Below are positions 36,853 through 46,689 of a stretch of DNA of 64,000 nt, in pieces. The translations under genes were made by a program, and so were the position numbers. Below the pieces are notes generated by a model. That model saw nothing but the letters and a program-made list of their open reading frames with translations. It had not been told where the DNA came from and searched no databases. The stretch comes from SMWN01 sp965221455 (GTDB lineage Bacteria > Pseudomonadota > Gammaproteobacteria > Eutrophobiales > Eutrophobiaceae). The stretch covers positions 1,860,001-1,924,000 of the forward strand of contig OZ244890.1 of the NCBI GenBank assembly GCA_965221455.1. The letters run 5' to 3'. The first letter of the stretch is position 1; each line of letters starts with the position of its first letter.

Positions 36853-38151
36853 ATGCAAGTATCAGTTGAATCTATCGGATCTTTGGAAAGACGTTTAAAA
36901 GTGGAAGTGCCGGAAGAAAAGATTGCTACGGAAGTACAGAAAAGATTGACGTCGATAGTAAGGACAAAGCGAATCAAGGGTTTTCGCCAGGGCAAGGTGC
37001 CTTTTAAGGTGGTTGCAAAACAATATGGATCGAAGGTTCGTCAGGAAGTTGTCGGCGAAGTTTTGCAAAACAGTCTGTTCGAGGCGATTACGCAAGAAAA
37101 GTTACAGCCTGCCGGTAGGCCCGAACTGGAAGATTTTGATGCTAATCAAACGGAGGGTCTGGTATTCACGGCAAAAATGGAAGTGATGCCTGAAATAAAG
37201 CTATCCCCTATAGAAGATATCACTATAGAAAAATCTGTATGCAAGGTTGCAGACGATGATGTCGATAAGATGATAGAGGTGTTGCGTAAACAACACCATA
37301 AACTTAAAGCCGTAGAACGAGAAGCCACTGATGGTGATGCCGTTATAATTGATTTTATCGGTCGAATTGACGGAGAGGAATTTCCAGGTGGTAGTGCAAA
37401 AGATATTGAGCTTGAATTGGGTGCCAAAAGATTTATCACAGGTTTTGAAGAGGGCTTGTTGGGTGCCAAAGCGGGAGATAACAGAATCCTTAAGCTCAAG
37501 TTCCCTGAGGAATATACCAATGTAGATCTTGTCGGTAAAGATGTTGAGTTTGACGTGGATGTTAAATTTGTTAATGAGTCTGTCCTGCCCGAGATGAATA
37601 GCGAATTTTTCTCGATTATGGGTCTAACTGATGGCAGTTTGGAAGAGTTTAGAACAGAAGTACGTAGAAATATGGTGCGTGAATCTGAATATAAATCACG
37701 CATCAAGGTGAAAGAATCGGTTATGCAGCAACTCTACGAAGCGAACAAGATTGATTTACCTCCAACGCTGGTCGCCAATGAAATTATGCGTTTGCATGCA
37801 CAATCCAAATCAAAATCTTCGCAGCAGGGTGCCCGGGAAAATGCCATCTCGGAAAGCGATTCCTCTATGTATAGAGCTCAGGCTGAGAAGAGAGTTACTT
37901 TGCAATTATTGGTTGCTGATATAGTAAAGGAAAATGGAATTAAGGTTAGTCCGTCACAGGTTCGAACCATGATTGAAAAAGTGGCGGAAAGCTATGAAGA
38001 CACTTCAGAGGTGATAAATTGGTATCACTCCGATAAGAATCGGCTGGCAGAAGTGGAAGCTCTGGCTCTTGAAGAGGAAGTGATTGCCTGGATTGTAGAT
38101 AAAGCCAGGGTTAATGAAACAGAATTGGCGTTTGACGCACTAATGAATTAA
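36853..38151 (+). CDS. tig: Trigger factor
   Basis: Ribosome-associated folding chaperone and prolyl isomerase, 432 residues. The N-terminal ribosome-binding signature (KGFRQGKVPFKVV) is at residues about 44-56, the FKBP-like domain at about 150-245 (DAVIIDFIGRIDGEEFPGG ... FKKG-type ends replaced by FITGFEEGLLGAKAG), and the C-terminal helical arms complete the protein. It begins the tig-clpP-clpX-lon-hup series on one strand. Confidence 0.96.
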   Translation: MQVSVESIGSLERRLKVEVPEEKIATEVQKRLTSIVRTKRIKGFRQGKVPFKVVAKQYGSKVRQEVVGEVLQNSLFEAITQEKLQPAGRPELEDFDANQTEGLVFTAKMEVMPEIKLSPIEDITIEKSVCKVADDDVDKMIEVLRKQHHKLKAVEREATDGDAVIIDFIGRIDGEEFPGGSAKDIELELGAKRFITGFEEGLLGAKAGDNRILKLKFPEEYTNVDLVGKDVEFDVDVKFVNESVLPEMNSEFFSIMGLTDGSLEEFRTEVRRNMVRESEYKSRIKVKESVMQQLYEANKIDLPPTLVANEIMRLHAQSKSKSSQQGARENAISESDSSMYRAQAEKRVTLQLLVADIVKENGIKVSPSQVRTMIEKVAESYEDTSEVINWYHSDKNRLAEVEALALEEEVIAWIVDKARVNETELAFDALMN

Positions 38152-38205
38152 AGGCAGACTAAATCCGTCTACAATTGCTGCAAAGGAGCATAGATAAAAA
38201 TTGTT

Positions 38206-38838
38206 ATGAACAACAGTGAGATACAGTCTCTAAATCTTGTCCCTATGGTAGTTGAACAGACTCCAAGGGGGGAGCGTTCCTATGATATTTACTCTCGTCT
38301 CCTTAAGGAAAGAGTGGTTTTTCTGGTAGGGCCAGTTGAGGATCATGTAGCAAATTTGATTATTGCCCAATTCTTGTTCCTGGAATCGGAGAATCCTGAC
38401 AAGGATATCCATCTCTATATCAATTCTCCCGGCGGTTCTGTCTCCGCTGGTTTGGGTATTTACGATACCATGCAGTTTATCAAACCCGATATCAGTACTA
38501 TGTGCGTAGGACAGGCTGCGAGTATGGGTTCTTTGTTACTCGCAGGCGGCACCAGGGGCAAGCGTTATTGTTTACCACATTCCAGAGTAATGATTCATCA
38601 GCCTTTGGGTGGTTTTCAAGGTCAGGCCTCGGATTTTGATATACACGCACGCGAAATTTTGCAAGCGAGAGAAAAGCTTAATATGATTCTTGCCAATCAT
38701 ACCGGGCAGACAATAGAGACAATTCAACAGGATACCGAACGAGATAATTTCAAGAGTGCTGAAGAAGCAAAGGAGTATGGTTTGATTGATCAGGTCTTGT
38801 TCGAGAGAAAAGTGCTTGTTGAGGAAGAGTCTGCCTAA
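38206..38838 (+). CDS. clpP: ATP-dependent Clp protease proteolytic subunit
   Basis: Barrel-shaped serine peptidase, 210 residues including a short N-terminal propeptide. Catalytic Ser106 (GQAASMGSLL), His131 (RVMIHQPLGG) and Asp180 (ERDNFKSA) keep the E. coli spacing exactly. It is partnered by clpX 76 bases downstream. Confidence 0.98.
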   Translation: MNNSEIQSLNLVPMVVEQTPRGERSYDIYSRLLKERVVFLVGPVEDHVANLIIAQFLFLESENPDKDIHLYINSPGGSVSAGLGIYDTMQFIKPDISTMCVGQAASMGSLLLAGGTRGKRYCLPHSRVMIHQPLGGFQGQASDFDIHAREILQAREKLNMILANHTGQTIETIQQDTERDNFKSAEEAKEYGLIDQVLFERKVLVEEESA

Positions 38839-38914
38839 AAAATTGTGTAGAATGCGCGGATTTAAGAATCACTCTATAGTGAAGTTTGTAATTGACTGAA
38901 ATAGAGGTATTTTC

Positions 38915-40207
38915 ATGAGTGACGACAAACAGAGTAGCAATAACGACAGTGATCGTCTCCTGTATTGCTCATTTTGTGGTAAAAGCCAGCATGAGGTTCG
39001 TAAGCTCATTGCGGGACCATCGGTTTTTATCTGTGATGAGTGTGTGGATCTTTGTAATGACATCATCCGCGAAGAAATTCAGGAAAAGCCGATTGCGGGT
39101 GGTGGCGCAGCGTTACCAACGCCTCACGATATCAATGCTATCCTGAATGAGTATGTCATCGGTCAGGTACAGGCAAAGAAAATTCTATCGGTTGCAGTAT
39201 ATAATCACTACAAGAGATTGGAACAGGAAGCTGTCAGGAAATCTGATATTGAGCTCGCCAAAAGTAATGTCTTACTGATTGGTCCTACAGGCAGTGGTAA
39301 GACCCTGCTTGCTGAAACATTAGCCCGACTGCTGGACGTTCCTTTTACCATTGCTGATGCAACAACGCTGACCGAGGCGGGTTATGTTGGTGAAGATGTT
39401 GAGAACATTATTCAGAAGTTGTTACAGAAGTGTGATTACGATGTCGATAAAGCTCAAAACGGTATCGTCTATATTGATGAAATCGATAAGATTTCACGTA
39501 AATCCGATAATCCTTCCATTACCCGCGACGTCTCCGGGGAAGGAGTGCAGCAGGCATTATTGAAACTTATCGAAGGTACGGTGGCTTCTGTGCCGCCCCA
39601 AGGTGGACGTAAGCATCCACAGCAGGAATTTCTGCAAGTAAATACAGCTAATATACTATTTATTTGTGGCGGCGCATTTTTTGGCCTTGATAAAATCATT
39701 CGCGAACGCTCTGAAAAAGGCGGTATTGGTTTTTCTGCCGATATCAAGAGTAAAGATGATAAGAAAAGCGTTAGTGATTTATTGCAGAGTGTTGAGCCCG
39801 AAGATCTAATCCAATACGGTTTGATCCCGGAGTTCGTGGGTCGTTTGCCTGTCGCAGCCACCCTGGATGAATTAACCGAAGAACAGCTTGTGCAAATTTT
39901 GGTTGAACCAAAACATGCGATTACCAAACAATATGAGAAAATGTTTGAGATGGAAGGTTGTGAGATTGAATTCCGTGAAGACGCCTTACGCGCAGTTGCC
40001 CGCAAGACCATGGAGCGAAAAACCGGAGCACGTGGTTTGCGTTCGATTATGGAGAATGTTTTGCTGGATACCATGTATGATTTGCCTTCGAATGATAGCA
40101 TTTCAAAAGTGGTGGTTGATGAAGCAGTGGTCAATGGAGAGTCAGAACCACTGATGATTTATGGCGGTTCCGAGATTGAAGAGCTGGTTTCAGCTGCCGC
40201 AGAATAG
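38915..40207 (+). CDS. clpX: ATP-dependent Clp protease ATP-binding subunit ClpX
   Basis: AAA+ unfoldase that feeds ClpP, 430 residues. The N-terminal zinc finger is CSFCGKSQ with CDECVDLC (residues about 16-48), Walker A GPTGSGKT, Walker B VYIDEIDKI, and the pore and ClpP-docking region near LKLIEGTVASVPPQGGRKHP. Intact and typical. Confidence 0.98.
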   Translation: MSDDKQSSNNDSDRLLYCSFCGKSQHEVRKLIAGPSVFICDECVDLCNDIIREEIQEKPIAGGGAALPTPHDINAILNEYVIGQVQAKKILSVAVYNHYKRLEQEAVRKSDIELAKSNVLLIGPTGSGKTLLAETLARLLDVPFTIADATTLTEAGYVGEDVENIIQKLLQKCDYDVDKAQNGIVYIDEIDKISRKSDNPSITRDVSGEGVQQALLKLIEGTVASVPPQGGRKHPQQEFLQVNTANILFICGGAFFGLDKIIRERSEKGGIGFSADIKSKDDKKSVSDLLQSVEPEDLIQYGLIPEFVGRLPVAATLDELTEEQLVQILVEPKHAITKQYEKMFEMEGCEIEFREDALRAVARKTMERKTGARGLRSIMENVLLDTMYDLPSNDSISKVVVDEAVVNGESEPLMIYGGSEIEELVSAAAE

Positions 40208-40209
40208 TC

Positions 40210-40229
40210 TTAATTCATTAATGAATTAA
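40210..40229. repeat. Perfect 20-base palindrome after clpX
   Basis: TTAATTCATTAATGAATTAA is its own reverse complement and begins 3 bases after the clpX stop. It could fold as a weak AT hairpin or act as a protein site; it has no T-tract and is a poor terminator. Confidence 0.5.
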
Positions 40230-40384
40230 TTTCAGATAGCACCTGTCAGGGGTACGAATGTAATCCAGGTGTTGTGATCCCGATCATTGAAATTGATACA
40301 TCATGACCACATATGTAGTTCCTGGATGAGGCATACAGCAAATCACAATCACTAAATGGCATTTGCAGGGAGAACTAACCGGTA

Positions 40385-42796
40385 ATGAGTAAAAAAGAAG
40401 ATAATGCTTACCCCGCCTTACCTTTGAGAGACGTCGTGGTCTATCCGCACATGGTAATTCCATTATTTGTGGGCAGAGAAAAATCTGTCAAGGCATTGGA
40501 TGAAGCCATGCGGGGGAACAAGAAAATACTTCTGATTGCACAAAAAAGTGCGGCTGATGATGAACCATCCATCAATGATGTCTACCCTGTAGGTACCATC
40601 GCCAATATATTACAGTTGCTAAAACTTCCTGATGGCACCATAAAGGTATTGGTCGAGGGCATGGATCGTGCCGGTGTTGAGTCGTTTGTCGAAACAGATA
40701 ATGGTTTCTCGGTTACCGCTTCCAGACTTGAATCTGTGAGTAGCGATGAACATGAACTGGAAGTATTAAGTCGTTCTGTTGTGAGTCAGTTTGATCAGTA
40801 TGCGAAGCTGAATAATAAGATTCCACCAGAGGTTATTGCCTCTCTTTCAGGAATTGATGATGTGAGTCGATTGGCTGATACCATGGCGGCGCATATGTCG
40901 ATAAAAATGGAAGAAAAACAGAATATTCTGGAGACGCTCAGTATCGAGGAAAGGCTGGAATGCATTCTCGGGTTAATGGAATCAGAAATTGATCTGATGC
41001 ATGTAGAAAAGCGTATTCGTGTTCGCGTCAAATCGCAGATGGAAAAAAGTCAACGTGAGTATTATCTTAATGAACAAATGAAAGCGATTCAGAAAGAATT
41101 GGGCGAGATGGAAGATGCGCCAAACGAGATCGATGATCTTGCCAAAAAAATAGAAGCATTGGGGATGCCGAAGGAAGCAAAAGAGAAAGCGACCTCAGAG
41201 TTGAACAAACTGAAGATGATGTCACCGATGTCTGCCGAGGCAACTGTTGTTAGAAACTATATAGACTGGTTGGTGAGCGTTCCCTGGAAGAGTCGTAGCA
41301 AGATCAGTCGCGATTTGGCCAAAGCTAAACAAATTCTTGATGAAGATCACTATGGCCTGGAGAAAGTTAAGGAAAGAATACTTGAATATCTAGCGGTACA
41401 AAATCGGGTACGTAAGATGAAAGGCCCTATCTTGTGTCTGGTAGGCCCTCCTGGAGTAGGCAAAACCTCCCTCGGAAAGTCCATCGCCCGTGCAACCAAT
41501 AGAAAATTTTGTCGCATGTCATTGGGCGGCGTACGCGATGAGGCTGAAATTCGCGGGCACAGAAGAACTTATATAGGTTCTATGCCCGGAAAAATAATTC
41601 AGAGTATGGCCAAGGTTGAAAAGAGGAACCCACTCTTTTTATTTGACGAAATCGATAAAATGGCAATGGACTTCCGCGGAGATCCTGCTTCTGCTTTACT
41701 GGAAGTACTTGATCCCGAACAGAACCATACATTTGCCGATCACTATCTTGAAGTCGACTACGATCTTTCTGACGTTATGTTTGTGACAACAGCAAATAGC
41801 CTGAATATTCCCGGTCCGCTGCTTGACCGAATGGAAATTATTCGCATCTCAGGTTACACAGAGGATGAAAAAGTGGATATCGCGGTCAAATATTTGGTCC
41901 CCAAGCAATTGGAGAAAAACGGACTCAGAACCGAAGAAATCAGGATAGAAGAAAATACGATTCGTGACATCATTCGCTATTATTCGCGTGAGGCGGGTGT
42001 GCGAAGCCTGGATAGGGAAATTGCCAATATTTGTCGCAAGGTAGTTAAGAAAATACTAGATGATCCGTCCATAAAATCTGTCGATGTTGTTCCTGAAAAT
42101 CTTGAGGATTTGATTGGTGTTAAGCGTTTTCGCTTTGGATTGGCTGAGGAAGAGGATAGGGTTGGGCAAGTGACTGGATTGGCATGGACTGAGGTGGGTG
42201 GAGAATTGTTGACCATAGAGACAGCCATTGTGCCTGGAAAAGGTAAAGCGACGAGAACCGGGCAATTGGGTGAGGTTATGCAAGAATCAATAGAAGCGGC
42301 AATGACAGTGGTCAGGAGTCGCAGTGATATGCTCGGGATCAAGTTTGATTTCTACAAAGAGCATGATTTTCATATACACGTCCCTGAGGGAGCGACACCA
42401 AAAGACGGTCCAAGTGCGGGCGGTGCAATGTGTGTTTCAATTGTTTCTGCTCTGACAGGCATTCCCGTCAGAGCGAATGTCGCCATGACGGGTGAGATAA
42501 CCTTGCGCGGAGAGATTTTACCGATTGGCGGCCTCAAGGAAAAGTTGTTGGCTGCGTTACGCGGTGGAATTGAGATTGTAATTATCCCAAAAGAGAATGA
42601 AAGAGACTTGAAAGAGATCCCGGATAACATAAAAGATAAGCTGGACATTCGGCCTGTAAAATGGATTGATGAAATATTCGAGGTTGCATTAAAAAGCATG
42701 CCTAAAGTGCTCTCTGAAAATGAGAAATCAGGTGGATTGATTAAATCTGATGAAGTAAGTTCAGAGTCAGGGGAAAATACAGTCAGACCGCACTAG
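40385..42796 (+). CDS. lon: ATP-dependent Lon protease
   Basis: AAA+ serine protease of the cytosol, 803 residues. The N-terminal substrate domain starts LPLRDVVVYPHMVIPLFVG, Walker A GPPGVGKTS is at residue about 353, and the Ser677 (KDGPSAGG) / Lys720 (LKEKLL) dyad keeps the 43-residue spacing of the E. coli enzyme. The C-terminal 25 residues past the protease domain are Ser/Glu-rich. It lies between clpX and hup, the usual gammaproteobacterial order. Confidence 0.98.
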   Translation: MSKKEDNAYPALPLRDVVVYPHMVIPLFVGREKSVKALDEAMRGNKKILLIAQKSAADDEPSINDVYPVGTIANILQLLKLPDGTIKVLVEGMDRAGVESFVETDNGFSVTASRLESVSSDEHELEVLSRSVVSQFDQYAKLNNKIPPEVIASLSGIDDVSRLADTMAAHMSIKMEEKQNILETLSIEERLECILGLMESEIDLMHVEKRIRVRVKSQMEKSQREYYLNEQMKAIQKELGEMEDAPNEIDDLAKKIEALGMPKEAKEKATSELNKLKMMSPMSAEATVVRNYIDWLVSVPWKSRSKISRDLAKAKQILDEDHYGLEKVKERILEYLAVQNRVRKMKGPILCLVGPPGVGKTSLGKSIARATNRKFCRMSLGGVRDEAEIRGHRRTYIGSMPGKIIQSMAKVEKRNPLFLFDEIDKMAMDFRGDPASALLEVLDPEQNHTFADHYLEVDYDLSDVMFVTTANSLNIPGPLLDRMEIIRISGYTEDEKVDIAVKYLVPKQLEKNGLRTEEIRIEENTIRDIIRYYSREAGVRSLDREIANICRKVVKKILDDPSIKSVDVVPENLEDLIGVKRFRFGLAEEEDRVGQVTGLAWTEVGGELLTIETAIVPGKGKATRTGQLGEVMQESIEAAMTVVRSRSDMLGIKFDFYKEHDFHIHVPEGATPKDGPSAGGAMCVSIVSALTGIPVRANVAMTGEITLRGEILPIGGLKEKLLAALRGGIEIVIIPKENERDLKEIPDNIKDKLDIRPVKWIDEIFEVALKSMPKVLSENEKSGGLIKSDEVSSESGENTVRPH

Positions 42797-42841
42797 TTAT
42801 CCATTAAAGCAAATAAGATTGTCGTTTTCAGACCGATTTGC

Positions 42842-42870
42842 TTGACGGATATTTATCCGCTTGGTATAAA
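42842..42870 (+). promoter_or_regulatory. Sigma-70 promoter of the HU gene
   Basis: TTGACG (42842-42847), a 17-base spacer, TATAAA (42865-42870), about 110 bases before the HU start codon. It gives hup its own promoter separate from lon. Confidence 0.75.
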
Positions 42871-42979
42871 ATCCTTGTAGATAGGACCGTCTTTCCAAAA
42901 AGTTTTTAAACCACCTGATTTCACTGTCTCCTGGCCGCAGTGTGGGGACGTTTTATAATTGATTTAAGGGGAATGCATA

Positions 42980-43252
42980 ATGAACAAAGCTGAATTAATT
43001 GAATCTATCGCCGACACCGCCGATATATCAAAAGCATCTGCAGGGCGTGCACTTGACGCTGCTATTGAGTCAATAACAAAAGTATTAAAGAAAGGTAACA
43101 CTGTTACCCTCGTTGGATTTGGAACATTTTCTGTGCGTAAGCGTGCGCAAAGAATGGGACGTAACCCAAGAACTGGTGAAGAAATCAAAATCAAGGCCTC
43201 AAAAGTACCTGGGTTTAAGCCCGGCAAAGCACTCAAGGATGCGATAAACTAG
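42980..43252 (+). CDS. hupB: DNA-binding protein HU, beta type
   Basis: A 90-residue nucleoid protein with the DNA-contacting arm GRNPRTGEEIKIKASKVPGF and the N-terminal MNKAELIESIADTADISKA. The ribosome site AAGGGGAA is close before ATG at 42980. Location after lon indicates the HU-beta copy. Confidence 0.96.
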   Translation: MNKAELIESIADTADISKASAGRALDAAIESITKVLKKGNTVTLVGFGTFSVRKRAQRMGRNPRTGEEIKIKASKVPGFKPGKALKDAIN

Positions 43253-43290
43253 CGTGCCTTCCCGGGATGCATGATGCATAGGATATTTGC

Positions 43291-43366
43291 GGGTGCTTAG
43301 CTCAGTTGGTAGAGCGTCGCCTTTACACGGCGAATGTCGGGAGTTCGAGCCTCTCAGCACCCACCA
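43291..43366 (+). tRNA. tRNA-Val (TAC anticodon)
   Basis: GGGTGCT pairs with AGCACCC; the loop TTTACAC gives TAC; CCA is encoded. It is followed 10 bases later by tRNA-Asp. Confidence 0.96.
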
Positions 43367-43376
43367 GTAAACATCC

Positions 43377-43453
43377 GGAGTGGTAGTTCAGTTGGTTAGA
43401 ATACCGGCCTGTCACGCCGGTGGTCGCGGGTTCGAGTCCCGTCCACTCCGCCA
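43377..43453 (+). tRNA. tRNA-Asp (GTC anticodon)
   Basis: GGAGTGG pairs with CCACTCC; the loop CTGTCAC gives GTC; CCA is encoded. Confidence 0.96.
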
Positions 43454-43460
43454 GTTTGTT

Positions 43461-43493
43461 GGGCGTTTCCCGTTAAGGGGTGCGCCCTTTTTT
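43461..43493 (+). terminator. Rho-independent terminator after tRNA-Asp
   Basis: GGGCG (43461-43465) pairs with CGCCC (43483-43487), with a further CCC/GGG pairing inside, followed by six T. It ends the hup-tRNA-Val-tRNA-Asp transcript. Confidence 0.85.
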
Positions 43494-43557
43494 GGTTTAT
43501 TGGATAAAAGAATTTAATGCGTCGTTTAAAATTGAATATATAGGTAATTGCTGAATT

Positions 43558-45456
43558 ATGTTGATGCAAATGCGGAATTGGACAACAGGTTGGGTTGCAT
43601 GGATCATCCTTGGAGCGGTCATGATTACTTTCGCGGTGTGGGGAATTAATTTTTCAGATCAAGGCTCAGAGCCTGTTGTTGCATCGGTCGACGGTGAGGA
43701 CATCGGGTTAAGACGATACCAACAGGTCTATAGTAATTTTCGTGAGCAAGTGCGAGAGAGTAGGGGGGGGACACTTCTTACGCCAGGCGAAGATGAATTG
43801 CTAAAGAAACAAACAGTGGACAAATTAATAGAGGATGAGATTGTTAATCAGGGCGCGATAGATAATGGATTGCAAATCAGTGACGCGACAATCAGGAAAA
43901 CGATCAGAAATATTGAGTCATTCAATAATGAAAGTGGATTTGATCGTATTGCTTACGAAATGGGTCTGATGCAGCTGGGTATGACGCCAGCTATTTTCGA
44001 ACACCAATTACGATTGGAGTTAATGGCGGATCAACTGCAAAATGCGGTGACAAAAAGTACATTTGTCTCGGCAAAAGAAGCTGTTTGGTTAACCCGACTG
44101 AAAAAGCAAACACGTGATATATCCTATGTGACTCTTTCAGCAGACGAGGTGAAAGATTCAGTTGAAATTAGTGATGATACCGTTGAACAATATTACAACA
44201 AGACCAGCGAAGGTTTATCGATCCCTGAACAGGTTCGGCTTGCCTATCTGGAGTTGTCGGTAGATAAACTGACACAGGATATAGAGGCAACCGAGGAAGA
44301 TTTACGCGCTTATTATGACAATAACAAGGATGAATATGATTTAGAAGAACAACGTAAAGTAAATATCGTCGATATCAAGCTTTCTCCTGAGGCTACAGAT
44401 GAAGAAGTGGAAGCTGCGATGAGTAAAGCAGAAAAAATAAGAGAACTAATTGTTTCAGGTATTTCATTTACGGAAGTTGCTGAAAAACATGATGATGGTT
44501 CAGAACCCGAGATGTTGGTGAGTGAGCATGGCTATGTTGCCAGGGGCGTGTTGCCTAAAGAAGTTGACGATATCGTATTTTCAATCAGCGAAGGCGAGCT
44601 TGGCAAAGTCGAAAGGACAGACAGAGGACTACATATCTTCCAGGTTGATGGACTCAAAGGCGGTGTTAAAAATACGTTTGAAAATTCTAGAGAAGTTGTC
44701 GAAAAGGACTATAAACAATCAGAGGCGGAGCACAAATATTTTGATTTAGCTGACAAGCTGGTGACACTGACTTATGAACATGAAGATTCGCTGGAGGTTG
44801 CTGCTGAGGAAATCGGCATTGAGATTCAGGAAAGTGATTTTTTCAGTAGGGAAAGTGCCGGTGATTTATTTGCCGATCCAAAAATACTTGCTGCGAGTTT
44901 TAATAAAGAAGCGATAAAATCCGGTCAAAATAGCGAAGCAATCGAATTAAATAATCATCATTTAGTTGTTTTACAGGTATTGGAATATTTACCTGCCGAG
45001 AAAAAGTCGCTTGATGATGTAAAAGAATTAATCACACTAAAACTGAAATCCGGGCAAGCAAGTAAATTACAAAGGGAAAAGGGCCAGGAAATTCTGGAGC
45101 AACTCAGGCAAGGTTCGGATCTTTCGGGAGTTGCAGAAACATTTGGGATTGAATGGACGCAATCGGATATGGTGGCTCGTGATGATGTTTCGGTGAATAG
45201 AAAGATATTACGTACCGCATTCAAACTGGGGAAACCTGTCGACGACGGTCTTGTTTTTGGCGGAACCGGGATTGGTAAGGAAGATTACGCGGTCGTGGTT
45301 GTTTCGAAAATTGGGTATCCGGAGACGTTGATGGACGAAGATATTGACGAAAGCTTTTCGAGCTTACTCCAATCCAAGGCTAATCATGAATGGTTATCAG
45401 TCGTTGATGCGTTAAAGGAAAAGGCGAATATCAGTATCAATTCAAATAATCTTTAA
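43558..45456 (+). CDS. ppiD: Periplasmic folding chaperone/isomerase of the PpiD/SurA N-domain type
   Basis: A 632-residue inner-membrane-anchored chaperone for outer-membrane proteins. One N-terminal helix (WVAWIILGAVMITFAVWGI, residues about 10-30), then SurA-like helices, and a parvulin domain at about 265-365 (EEQRKVNIVDIKLSPEAT ... GVLPKEVDDIVFSISEGELG). It is downstream of hup and two tRNA genes, where E. coli also has ppiD. It converges with the symporter gene, the stops being adjacent. Confidence 0.93.
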   Translation: MLMQMRNWTTGWVAWIILGAVMITFAVWGINFSDQGSEPVVASVDGEDIGLRRYQQVYSNFREQVRESRGGTLLTPGEDELLKKQTVDKLIEDEIVNQGAIDNGLQISDATIRKTIRNIESFNNESGFDRIAYEMGLMQLGMTPAIFEHQLRLELMADQLQNAVTKSTFVSAKEAVWLTRLKKQTRDISYVTLSADEVKDSVEISDDTVEQYYNKTSEGLSIPEQVRLAYLELSVDKLTQDIEATEEDLRAYYDNNKDEYDLEEQRKVNIVDIKLSPEATDEEVEAAMSKAEKIRELIVSGISFTEVAEKHDDGSEPEMLVSEHGYVARGVLPKEVDDIVFSISEGELGKVERTDRGLHIFQVDGLKGGVKNTFENSREVVEKDYKQSEAEHKYFDLADKLVTLTYEHEDSLEVAAEEIGIEIQESDFFSRESAGDLFADPKILAASFNKEAIKSGQNSEAIELNNHHLVVLQVLEYLPAEKKSLDDVKELITLKLKSGQASKLQREKGQEILEQLRQGSDLSGVAETFGIEWTQSDMVARDDVSVNRKILRTAFKLGKPVDDGLVFGGTGIGKEDYAVVVVSKIGYPETLMDEDIDESFSSLLQSKANHEWLSVVDALKEKANISINSNNL

Positions 45457-46689
45457 TTAATCAGGAATCACTCTTTCGATGATTGCCGCGCCGGTACTGT
45501 CTCCCCAGACATTGACCATGGTTCTGAAGCGATCAAGAAACCAGTCTACTGCCAATAGTAGACCTATTCCTTCAAGAGGTAAATTTACAGCAGTCAAGAC
45601 GATGACCATGGTGACAAGTCCCGCCTGAGGAATACCTGCAGCACCGATAGCTGCCAGTGTGGCAGTCACAAAAATAATAATCTGCTGATTTAGATCCATA
45701 ACATGACCATAGGCCTGCGCAATAAACATTACCGCCACAGCTTCATACAGTGCCGTTCCGTCCATATTTACAGTGGCGCCCAGTGGCAAGACAAACTTTA
45801 CTGCACGTTTCTCTATACCTGCTTCAATCGAACATTCCATAGTCAGTGGTAAAGTCGCTGCAGAGCTGGCTGTCCCAAATGCGGTTAACAGCGCACGCAT
45901 CATTTGTCTTAAATAAGCGATGCCATGTTTACTGAATAGCTTTAGTATGCCAAACAGTAATAGGAAGTGGACAAATAGACCGACTATCACAGCGACACAA
46001 TACCAGCCTACTGAGCTTATTTGGTTCCAAAATGCTTCTCCACCACCAGCTTTTCCCAATCTTGTGGCAACCAGAGCGAAGATGCCGATAGGAGCCAGAT
46101 ACATTAACCAGATTACAAGTTTCATCATAACTTCGTTGAGGCCATCAAAAAATCGAATGACCGGCAGACCTTTTTCTCCAATGGTGGTTAGTGCTGCTGC
46201 AAAGAAGATTGAGAAAACGATTAATGGCAATAACCTGGTTTCCGAGGCGGCTTGCACCAGATTAGTGTGCACAAGTGTAAGAATAATATCCTTAAAACCA
46301 GTCGCCTCTTTATCAGAGATAATATCCGGGACAGCGCGATTAAGGTCGGTTATGCCGACGCCGGGCTGAATTAAATTGACAATGACAAGGCCAATTAGAA
46401 CCGCCAGTGCCGTAGTTGAAGCATAATACAAAATGGTTAGGCAACCGATTCCACCCAATTTACGCACATCACCCATTGATGTAACGCCGGTAATTAATGC
46501 GGCGACTATGAGTGGAATTATCGTCATCTTTAAGGCATTCAAAAACAGGGTGCCAAGCCACTCTACCGATAGCATGGCTTCACCAAAATACCAGCCTGAG
46601 AAGATGCCGCCTAAAGCACCGGCCAGGATTGCCCAGAGCAGGTAATTGTTGTCTTGAAGTGAAGCATTAAAGGTTGGTTTTATAAGCAT
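45457..46689 (-). CDS. Dicarboxylate/amino acid:cation symporter (DAACS family)
   Basis: A 410-residue membrane protein with about eight helices and two hairpins. Family motifs are AFGTASSAATLPLTM (HP1 serine-rich tip), GATVNMDGTALYEAVAVMFIAQ (helix 7), and AAIGAAGIPQAGLVTMV (HP2). Substrate is probably glutamate, aspartate or a C4-dicarboxylate; the sequence alone does not decide. Its start codon directly abuts the fabI stop on the same strand. Confidence 0.93.
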   Translation of the reverse strand: MLIKPTFNASLQDNNYLLWAILAGALGGIFSGWYFGEAMLSVEWLGTLFLNALKMTIIPLIVAALITGVTSMGDVRKLGGIGCLTILYYASTTALAVLIGLVIVNLIQPGVGITDLNRAVPDIISDKEATGFKDIILTLVHTNLVQAASETRLLPLIVFSIFFAAALTTIGEKGLPVIRFFDGLNEVMMKLVIWLMYLAPIGIFALVATRLGKAGGGEAFWNQISSVGWYCVAVIVGLFVHFLLLFGILKLFSKHGIAYLRQMMRALLTAFGTASSAATLPLTMECSIEAGIEKRAVKFVLPLGATVNMDGTALYEAVAVMFIAQAYGHVMDLNQQIIIFVTATLAAIGAAGIPQAGLVTMVIVLTAVNLPLEGIGLLLAVDWFLDRFRTMVNVWGDSTGAAIIERVIPD

